Assembly: GCA_011046175.1 (NCBI GenBank)
Contig: DSBB01000142.1
Coordinates: 1-5,323, forward strand
From: Candidatus Hydrogenedentota bacterium
GTDB lineage: Bacteria > Hydrogenedentota > Hydrogenedentia > Hydrogenedentales > CAITNO01
DNA length: 5,323 nucleotides
Direction: 5' to 3'
The notes beneath the pieces are model-generated. The model worked only from the letters and a program-made list of their open reading frames with translations, was not told the origin of the DNA and searched no databases. This document shows, one piece after another, positions 1 to 4,744 of the stretch. Each line of letters begins with the position of its first letter. Positions within the stretch are counted from its first letter, which is position 1. The position numbers were made by a program, and so were the translations under genes.

Positions 1-581
1 CCATAGAATGCCTGTTCCTGAAGCACCGCAAGCCCTGTCTCAGTTTTGCCATGAACAACGGCGCGCTGGTTCCCTGCGGTTGCGAGAACGACCTGAACGC
101 GACGCTGTCGCTGATGCTTGGCGCAAATCTGTTCGGCGTGCCCGGCTTCCAGCACAACCCGGAATTCGACACGGTGGAGAACCTGTACTTCGGTTCACAC
201 TGCACCTGCACCCCGCAACTTCGCGGCGCAGGCCAAAACCCCGCTCCTTATGAACTGCGGCCTTTCTTTCACCAGATGCCCAAAACGCTCGCCTTGGACG
301 TGAAATGGCCCGCCGACGAACCCGCCACGTTGTTCAAGTACCAACAGCCCCACGGCGAAAATGACGCATTGCTTCATGCGTGGGACGGACAGATTGTATC
401 CTCGCCCGGCTGCCCGCCCACCGGCGGCTGCGCCACACGCGCTTTGGTCACATTTTTCGATGTCAAGGATATCTGCGAAGTCTATCCCGGCCCGCATCCG
501 TCATTGTTCCACGGCAACCACGCAAAACGGGTCAAGACCTTTGCCCAACTCTACGGGATTGATATAAAAACAAACTGCTGA
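1..581 (+). CDS. L-fucose/L-arabinose isomerase-like protein, C-terminal part (5' end outside window)
   Basis: The frame is open from the first complete codon at position 3 to the TGA at 579-581, giving 192 residues. The ATG at 51 is internal, because the codons before it already continue the conserved segment (IECLFLKHRKPCLSFAMNNG). Visible landmarks are CEND (residues 27-30 of the fragment), a GSHCTC block around residue 66, and GPHPSLFHGNH near the end. These resemble the metal-binding Glu/Asp, the central His block and the C-terminal His segment of the fucose isomerase family, which interconverts aldoses and ketoses in the cytoplasm using a divalent metal. The sugar cannot be read from this fragment. 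The fucosidase only 30 nt downstream makes L-fucose, or a fucose-like sugar, the best inference. The preserved length is about the C-terminal 40% of the shorter (450-500 residue) family members. Family placement is fairly sure; substrate is not. Confidence 0.75.
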   Translation, partial: IECLFLKHRKPCLSFAMNNGALVPCGCENDLNATLSLMLGANLFGVPGFQHNPEFDTVENLYFGSHCTCTPQLRGAGQNPAPYELRPFFHQMPKTLALDVKWPADEPATLFKYQQPHGENDALLHAWDGQIVSSPGCPPTGGCATRALVTFFDVKDICEVYPGPHPSLFHGNHAKRVKTFAQLYGIDIKTNC

Positions 582-611
582 GGATATGAACCCAATCAAA
601 GGAGAACAGCC

Positions 612-1937
612 ATGACAACCGCATTGACGCTTGTACTGCTTGCGGCGTTTTCGCAGGTCGCCTATGAACCCACATGGGAAAGCTTGGACGCGCGTCCGAA
701 CCCGCAATGGTTCGAGGACGCAAAGTTCGGCATTTTCATCCACTGGGGCGTGTATTCCGTGCCCGCATGGGGTCCGAAGGAACGGTATTCGGAATGGTAC
801 TGGCATGACATGCAGAACAAGAACGGCGAGACTTGGAAGTTTCATGTAGAAACCTACGGTGAGGATTTCCACTATCAGGATTTTGCTCCCATGTTCAAGG
901 CGGAGATGTATGATCCGGAGTTGTGGGCGGACATCTTCAAACGCTCCGGCGCGAAGTATGTGGTGCTTACCTCAAAACATCATGAGGGCTTCAGTCTCTG
1001 GCCGGATGACAACAACTGGAACTGGAACGCGCGCGACATCGGGCCGCATCGCGACCTGTTGGGCGACCTCACGGAAGCCGTGCGCGCCGAGGGTTTGCGC
1101 ATGGGGTATTACTACTCCTTCTATGAGTGGTTCAATCCGATTTACCGGAGCGATGTTCATCGTTATGTTGACCAGTACATGCTTCCTCAGTTGAAAGACT
1201 TGGTGGAAAAATACAAACCTGATCTTGTGTGGCCGGACGGCGAATGGGACCATCCCGACACCACATGGCGTAGTACCGAGTTTCTGGCATGGCTTTTCAA
1301 TGAATCTTCCGCGCCAAAAGATGTCGCCATCAATGATCGCTGGGGCAAGGGCGCGCGCAGCATCCACGGCGGGTTTGCCACTCCTGAATATCAGCATCGT
1401 TCAGAAGGACCGCTCATGAACGCGGGGCGGTTTGAAGAATGCCAGGGCATGGGCAAATCCTTTGGATATAACCGCAACGAAACCGCCGACGACTACCGCA
1501 GCACCACCCAATTGTTGCACCTGCTGATTGACACGGTAAGCCGCGGCGGCAATCTATTACTGGATATCGGCCCCACCGCCGACGGACGCATCCCGGAGAT
1601 CATGCAGCAACGTCTGCTGGAAATGGGCGAATGGCTGGCCATAAACGGAGACGCCATCTATGGCACGACCAGCTGGGATGACGCGCCGGAAGTTGAAGAT
1701 GTGCGTTTTACAACCAAAGGCGACACGGTTTATGCGATATGCCTCAAATGGCCGGGCGCGACACTGACACTGCCCAATGTGGTTGGCGCGTTAGGTGTAC
1801 AAGCCGCCCTGTTGGGTTATGACGGCGTTCTTGAAACGGTTGTTGACGCCGGCACGGTAAGAGTGCAGCTTCCCTGCATCCCTGTAGACAGAATTCCCTG
1901 TGACCATGCATGGGTGTTTCGTTTGACAACCGACTGA
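612..1937 (+). CDS. Alpha-L-fucosidase, glycoside hydrolase family 29 (GH29-A type)
   Basis: A complete 441-residue enzyme that hydrolyses terminal alpha-L-fucose with retention, through a covalent fucosyl intermediate. The N-terminus has a hydrophobic stretch (residues 4-13) and a plausible signal-peptidase site AFS|QV after residue 14, so export is likely, although the n-region MTT lacks a basic residue. The catalytic barrel shows AKFGIFIHWGVYSVPAW (His44), VVLTSKHHEGF (His123, His124) and LVWPDGEWDHPDT, where Asp209 aligns with the GH29 nucleophile (human FUCA1 has WSDGEWE). Glu275 in RFEEC matches the Glu of human KWEMC (Glu289), a proposed acid/base. NDRWG (241-245) and GGNLLLDIGPTADG (312-325) are further family blocks. 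A short beta-rich C-terminal domain follows from about residue 355. AAGGAG (599-604) sits 7 nt before the ATG. The gene is 30 nt after the isomerase and probably cotranscribed with it. Length is normal for the family. Confidence 0.96.
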   Translation: MTTALTLVLLAAFSQVAYEPTWESLDARPNPQWFEDAKFGIFIHWGVYSVPAWGPKERYSEWYWHDMQNKNGETWKFHVETYGEDFHYQDFAPMFKAEMYDPELWADIFKRSGAKYVVLTSKHHEGFSLWPDDNNWNWNARDIGPHRDLLGDLTEAVRAEGLRMGYYYSFYEWFNPIYRSDVHRYVDQYMLPQLKDLVEKYKPDLVWPDGEWDHPDTTWRSTEFLAWLFNESSAPKDVAINDRWGKGARSIHGGFATPEYQHRSEGPLMNAGRFEECQGMGKSFGYNRNETADDYRSTTQLLHLLIDTVSRGGNLLLDIGPTADGRIPEIMQQRLLEMGEWLAINGDAIYGTTSWDDAPEVEDVRFTTKGDTVYAICLKWPGATLTLPNVVGALGVQAALLGYDGVLETVVDAGTVRVQLPCIPVDRIPCDHAWVFRLTTD

Positions 1938-2048
1938 ATGGTCGGCATGGGCAGTATAGACAATATTGACAAGATGGCCATGCACATTGTGGCATGGATT
2001 GTGTCCCTCATGTTCATTCTGTCCATCAACCAAGGAAAACAGTCATGA
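1938..2048 (+). CDS. Possible 36-residue single-helix membrane peptide
   Basis: The ATG follows directly after the fucosidase TGA (TGAATG, 1935-1940), and its own TGA (2046-2048) overlaps the ATG of the next gene (ATGA, 2045-2048). The frame therefore fills the 107-nt spacer. The predicted peptide has a short polar start (MVGMGSIDNIDK), a hydrophobic run at residues 13-30 (MAMHIVAWIVSLMFILSI) flanked by Lys12 and Lys34, and a polar tail NQGKQS. This is what a small inner-membrane protein looks like. Against it, there is no Shine-Dalgarno sequence before 1938, so translation would depend on coupling to the fucosidase, and an open frame of this length occurs easily by chance. It is also in frame with the fucosidase, so stop-codon readthrough would add a hydrophobic tail to that enzyme. 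No known family is recognised. Confidence 0.3.
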   Translation: MVGMGSIDNIDKMAMHIVAWIVSLMFILSINQGKQS

Positions 2049-2917
2049 AAATCGGCGTAAGTTCTTACAGTTATTCCCGACTTGTTCATAACGGTGTCAT
2101 GACCGAACTGGACGTTATTCATAAGGCAAAGGAAATGGGCTTTGACGCCATCGAATTTGCGGGGTTTAACCTGCCCGAGGGCGAAACCGCGTTGTCCTTT
2201 GCTGAAAAGGCGCGCGCAACGTGTGAAGCGGTGGGGCTCGATGTCATCAACTATGCGGTTGGCGCGGATTTCATTCAGGGAAGCAACGGGAATCTGGCCG
2301 CTGAAATCGAGCGGGTCAAGGACGAGGCGCGCGTGGCCCACGCGCTGGGCGCGCCCGGAATGCGCCACGACGCAACGCGCGGTTTTCCCGCGGGGCATGT
2401 GGGCGCGAAAAGTTTTGACGCCGCACTGCCGCGTGTTGCCGATGGCTGCCGCGCTGTCACCGAATTCGCCGCGACACTGGGCGTACGCACCATGGTGGAA
2501 AACCACGGCTATTTCTGTCAGGACAGTGCCCGTGTGGAAAAATTGATCTGCGCTGTTAACCACCCCAACTTCGGCGCGTTGATTGATATAGGCAACTTTG
2601 CCTGTGCAGACGAGGATTGCGCTCAGGCAGTGGGCTGTCTGACGCCTTACGCGTTTCATGTTCATGCGAAAGATTTTCATTTGAAGCCGGGGACGCTTGC
2701 CAATCCGGGTGAGGGCTGGTTTTCCTCGCGTGCGGGCAATTATCTGCGCGGCGCAATTATCGGCCATGGCGATATACCCGTAGCGCAATGTTTGGTGATT
2801 TTGAAAAGCGCCGGCTATGACGGCCCATTATCCATTGAGTTCGAGGGCATGGAAGAGCCTGTTTTGGGCATTGATCTGGGACTGAAAAATCTAAGGCGCA
2901 TGGTAGAGACAATTTGA
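2045..2917 (+). CDS. TIM-barrel sugar (phosphate) isomerase/epimerase family protein
   Basis: A 290-residue cytoplasmic protein with the xylose-isomerase-like (AP endonuclease family 2) fold. It starts MKIGVSSYSYSRL, the usual first beta strand. AAGGAAAA (2032-2039) precedes the ATG by about 5 nt, whereas the in-frame ATG at 1994 adds an unlike-family extension and has no ribosome site, so 2045 is chosen. Candidate metal ligands occur in the family order: Glu152 in MVENHG, Asp181 in LIDIGNF, His207 in HVHAKDF (the HxKD block) and Glu265 in SIEFEG. GHGDIP (240-245) is also typical. Members epimerise or isomerise ketoses, inosose or hydroxypyruvate; the substrate here cannot be read from sequence. 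Its position after a fucose-isomerase-like gene and a fucosidase suggests a later step in deoxy-sugar catabolism. There is no signal peptide. Family assignment is strong, specific function unknown. Confidence 0.87.
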   Translation: MKIGVSSYSYSRLVHNGVMTELDVIHKAKEMGFDAIEFAGFNLPEGETALSFAEKARATCEAVGLDVINYAVGADFIQGSNGNLAAEIERVKDEARVAHALGAPGMRHDATRGFPAGHVGAKSFDAALPRVADGCRAVTEFAATLGVRTMVENHGYFCQDSARVEKLICAVNHPNFGALIDIGNFACADEDCAQAVGCLTPYAFHVHAKDFHLKPGTLANPGEGWFSSRAGNYLRGAIIGHGDIPVAQCLVILKSAGYDGPLSIEFEGMEEPVLGIDLGLKNLRRMVETI

Positions 2918-2918
2918 C

Positions 2919-2960
2919 TTTTTTGGGAGCGGCAATGTCTGTAAACCCCCGCCTAAAAAA
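2919..2960 (+). repeat. Imperfect inverted repeat (hairpin) just after the TIM-barrel gene
   Basis: TTTTTTGGG (2919-2927) pairs with CCTAAAAAA (2952-2960) with one G-T wobble. After a two-base AG bulge, CGG (2930-2932) pairs with CCG (2949-2951), leaving a 16-nt loop. It begins 2 nt after the stop codon. The T run is on the 5' arm and the A run on the 3' arm, the reverse of an intrinsic terminator, and this holds on both strands. It could protect the 3' end of the mRNA or be left from degenerated sequence; no function is shown. Confidence 0.35.
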
Positions 2961-2974
2961 GCATGGCAAAAATG

Positions 2975-3020
2975 TTGATTTTAATCGCCCATTGCTGTAA
3001 CATACCGCATCCTGTATTGT
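2975..3020 (+). promoter_or_regulatory. Weak sigma-70-like promoter candidates upstream of speD
   Basis: Two overlapping candidates are visible. TTGATT (2975-2980) is separated by 17 nt from TAACAT (2998-3003), each matching 4 of 6 consensus bases. TTGCTG (2992-2997) is separated by 17 nt from TATTGT (3015-3020), matching 3 and 4 of 6. Either would give a leader of about 110-125 nt containing the 3056-3101 hairpin before speD. Matches this weak are common by chance in an AT-richer spacer. The support is mainly that a new transcription unit is expected here, since function changes from sugar to polyamine metabolism. Confidence 0.25.
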
Positions 3021-3055
3021 ACCAGTGCATGAAATGTATCCATTATGTGTTTGTT

Positions 3056-3101
3056 CCGGGATCGTGTTTGTGCCGCGTTTGCGGGCACGGTCGCCGGTTT
3101 T
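3056..3101 (+). terminator. GC-rich hairpin followed by TTTT: possible terminator or attenuator before speD
   Basis: CCGGGATCGTG (3056-3066) pairs with CACGGTCGCCGG (3086-3097) over 11 base pairs, with one bulged G (3093) and one G-T wobble. Inside it, CCGC (3073-3076) pairs with GCGG (3081-3084) across a GTTT loop. TTTT (3098-3101) follows at once. An alternative fold pairs GTGCCGC (3070-3076) with GCGGGCAC (3081-3088), so the same CAC is claimed by two GTG partners and the two folds exclude each other. It lies about 140 nt after the preceding gene and 19 nt before the speD Shine-Dalgarno sequence, which fits either a terminator of the sugar operon or an attenuator in a speD leader. The short T tract keeps confidence moderate. 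Confidence 0.4.
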
Positions 3102-3119
3102 GTATAGAGCCCAAACATT

Positions 3120-3125
3120 AGGAGG
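3120..3125 (+). promoter_or_regulatory. Strong Shine-Dalgarno sequence that decides the speD start
   Basis: AGGAGG (followed by another G) ends 9 nt before the TTG at 3135, which is good spacing. It is only 4 nt before the out-of-frame ATG at 3130. Upstream of 3135 the speD frame has no other plausible initiator after the ribosome site, so this sequence supports TTG as the speD start. It could also load ribosomes on the ATG at 3130. Confidence 0.75.
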
Positions 3126-3129
3126 GTTT

Positions 3130-3159
3130 ATGAGTTGCACAAGGGTAGACATCTATTAA
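3130..3159 (+). other. Nine-codon ORF overlapping the speD start in another frame
   Basis: ATG at 3130 opens a frame encoding MSCTRVDIY and ending at TAA (3157-3159). The stop overlaps an ATG (TAATG, 3157-3161) that is in frame with speD and corresponds to its Met9. It shares the strong Shine-Dalgarno sequence with speD, but at a tight 4-nt spacing. It could be a chance ORF, or a leader that competes with the TTG start. Short upstream ORFs control S-adenosylmethionine decarboxylase in animals and plants; a bacterial parallel here is only an inference. Confidence 0.2.
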
Positions 3160-3539
3160 TGGACTGTCGAAATGTGGCCCGAGAAGTCTGTTTGAACGAC
3201 AGAATGGTCCTGAACGTGATGGCACGTTCAGCGGAGCGGGCCGGGGCAACCGTCGTATCCCAGGTACGTTACAAGTTCGGTAGCGATTCTCCGCCTGGGT
3301 TTGCGGCCGTCGTATTGCTCGACGAAAGCCATTGTTCCGCGCACACCTACGCGGATCTCGGGCTGATAGCTATGGACGTGTTCACCTGCGGAAACACCAA
3401 TCCGCGGGATGTGCTGCGTTACATTCAGGAGGAACTCGATCTCGGTGATGTCACCATCACCGAAGTCGGCCGTTTCAGTACGCCCGAAGAACCCTACCTC
3501 GAAACTCTCCTCACGCGAGAACCTGCGCTGGCCTGCTAA
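3135..3539 (+). CDS. speD: S-adenosylmethionine decarboxylase proenzyme (prokaryotic class, pyruvoyl-dependent)
   Basis: A 134-residue cytoplasmic proenzyme that decarboxylates S-adenosylmethionine to the aminopropyl donor for spermidine-type polyamines. The TTG start at 3135 is chosen because it keeps the conserved first strand GRHLLMD (residues 4-10); the next ATG (3159) would delete it. The self-cleavage site is DESH (63-66): cleavage between Glu64 and Ser65 would make the pyruvoyl cofactor from Ser65. His70 (AHTYAD) and Cys85 (DVFTCG) match the processing and catalytic residues His68 and Cys83 of the Thermotoga maritima enzyme, with a constant offset of two. All key residues are present, so the enzyme should be active. 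A 30-nt gap leads to the deoxyhypusine-synthase-like gene in the same frame, suggesting one mRNA. No spermidine synthase gene is seen in the window. Confidence 0.95.
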   Translation: MHKGRHLLMDCRNVAREVCLNDRMVLNVMARSAERAGATVVSQVRYKFGSDSPPGFAAVVLLDESHCSAHTYADLGLIAMDVFTCGNTNPRDVLRYIQEELDLGDVTITEVGRFSTPEEPYLETLLTREPALAC

Positions 3540-3569
3540 TCGGCTTGCCAACATAGGTTTATCTTTTCC

Positions 3570-4649
3570 ATGTCTCCAAGAGAACTACGCGACGGACGCA
3601 TTGACGGATTAACGCCGTTGACAAGTCTGGATTTGAATGCCGTTAATTCTTTTGCCGGGCTGGCGCGCGCCATGGCGTCAACATCATTTGGCGGGCGCCG
3701 GCTCGGTCAGGCATTGGATGTGTGCCTGGCCATGTTCCGCGATCCCGACTGTAAGGTTGTGATGACTTTGTCGGGCGCCATGACTGTGGCGAAGCAGGGG
3801 CGCATCATCTGCGAAATGATTGACCGGGGCCTGGTGCAGGCCGTGGTGGCGACGGGCGCGCTCATGGCGCATGGCCTGACCGAGTCCATTGGCTTGACTC
3901 ACTACGCCATTGATCCGGATTCGGACGACAAAGAACTTTTCCTCAAGGGTTACAACCGCGTATACGACACGCTTGAACTGGAAGCGAATTTGAATGATGT
4001 ATGCGAGGTGGTGGCAGACGTGCTTGAGAAATGCCAACCGGAGCAGGGCGTCTGGTCGTCCGCGCGATTTTGCCGCGCTGTGGGCGAAGAACTTGACCGA
4101 CGCGACCAAGGCCCCGGCATCCTTCGCAGCGCATGGCTCAAAAAAGTGCCCGTGTTCATCCCCGCCTTTACGGATAGTGAAATGGGACTGGACTTCTCGA
4201 CCTTCACCATGAAAAGGGCGCTTGCCCAAAAAGGCGGGACGCGTAAGACCGTATCGCCACAGGAACTGTTCACCGCCATCCCCCCCTATAATCCCTTCCT
4301 TGATTTACAGGAATACGCGCGGTTTGTGGGCGCGGCGTCTACATTGGGCATTTTCACTGTCGGCGGCGGCGTGCCGCGCAACTGGGCGCAACAGGTGGCG
4401 CCCTACTACGACATCACGGCGGACCGCCTTAACTTGGAATTGCCTGCGCCTCGTTTTAAGTACGGGGTGCGTCTTTGTCCCGAACCGGTTTATTGGGGTG
4501 GATTGTCCGGATGCACCTATTCGGAAGGCGTTAGCTGGGGTAAGTTCATTGCGCCGGAAGACGGCGGGCGGTATGCGGAGGTGCTTGCGGACGCCACGGT
4601 TGTCTGGCCGTTGCTCATGAAAGCTGTTTTCGAAGAACTGGACACATAA
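3570..4649 (+). CDS. Deoxyhypusine synthase family protein (bacterial subfamily)
   Basis: A complete 359-residue NAD-dependent family member, close in length to human deoxyhypusine synthase (369). Family enzymes remove an aminobutyl group from spermidine and pass it through a lysine imine to an acceptor: eIF5A in eukaryotes and archaea, or putrescine in homospermidine synthases. Most bacteria lack eIF5A, so a polyamine-making role is more likely. Visible blocks are DGRIDGLTPLTSLDL (8-22), SGAMTVAK (68-75), TGALMAHG (95-102), VPVFIPAFTDSEMGLD (193-208), GGGVPRNW (265-272) and SGCTYSEGVSWGKF (313-326), where Lys325 aligns with the imine-forming Lys329 of the human enzyme. Trp323 and Glu319 are also kept, but the human His288 position is Asn271. 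Only a weak AGG (3555-3557), 12 nt before the ATG, can serve as ribosome site, so translation may depend on speD upstream. Substrates are undetermined. Confidence 0.95.
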   Translation: MSPRELRDGRIDGLTPLTSLDLNAVNSFAGLARAMASTSFGGRRLGQALDVCLAMFRDPDCKVVMTLSGAMTVAKQGRIICEMIDRGLVQAVVATGALMAHGLTESIGLTHYAIDPDSDDKELFLKGYNRVYDTLELEANLNDVCEVVADVLEKCQPEQGVWSSARFCRAVGEELDRRDQGPGILRSAWLKKVPVFIPAFTDSEMGLDFSTFTMKRALAQKGGTRKTVSPQELFTAIPPYNPFLDLQEYARFVGAASTLGIFTVGGGVPRNWAQQVAPYYDITADRLNLELPAPRFKYGVRLCPEPVYWGGLSGCTYSEGVSWGKFIAPEDGGRYAEVLADATVVWPLLMKAVFEELDT

Positions 4650-4684
4650 AAGGGATGTAGTGCTCGTTCCATATCACCGCAAAC

Positions 4685-4713
4685 GTGAATCCAAGCCAAT
4701 CGCTTTGTATAAT
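4685..4713 (+). promoter_or_regulatory. Sigma-70-like promoter for the sulfatase gene
   Basis: A perfect -10 box TATAAT (4708-4713) is preceded at 17 nt by GTGAAT (4685-4690), which matches the TGA core of the -35 consensus and is otherwise weak. A transcript would start near 4720, giving a leader of about 25 nt that carries GGAGGT (4731-4736), 8 nt before the sulfatase ATG. This suggests the sulfatase can be transcribed separately from the polyamine genes. No hairpin terminator is apparent between 4650 and 4685. Confidence 0.45.
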
Positions 4714-4744
4714 ACCCTAAAGTACACCACGGAGGTATCAAATC

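Noticed and set aside
1930..1945. Inverted repeat CCGAC-N6-GTCGG over the fucosidase stop codon as a terminator
   Set aside because: Only five base pairs, no T tract after it, and the downstream gene is close and probably in the same operon.
1923..1971. Two perfect TTGACA -35-like hexamers (1923-1928 and 1966-1971)
   Set aside because: Neither has an acceptable -10 box at 16-18 nt. The first overlaps the fucosidase coding end, and the second reaches only TGGCAT. TATAGA at 1955 is 26 nt from the first, too far.
1994..2044. Upstream in-frame ATG start for the TIM-barrel protein, adding 17 residues
   Set aside because: The added segment MDCVPHVHSVHQPRKTV is not like the family N-terminus and has no ribosome site, while ATG 2045 has AAGGAAAA before it and begins the first beta strand.
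1817..2788. A 323-codon minus-strand ORF opposite the TIM-barrel gene
   Set aside because: It is longer than the sense gene, but its translation is rich in Arg, His and Cys with no recognisable domain, it has no promoter or ribosome site, and the sense strand carries a clear conserved family with metal-ligand motifs.
3079..3108. Promoter TTGCGG-18-TATAGA directly before speD
   Set aside because: Weak hexamers overlapping the hairpin, and transcription would begin only a few bases before the Shine-Dalgarno sequence.
3684..4229. Long minus-strand ORFs opposite the deoxyhypusine-synthase-like gene
   Set aside because: Shadows of a strongly conserved sense gene; no domain-like translation and no start signals.
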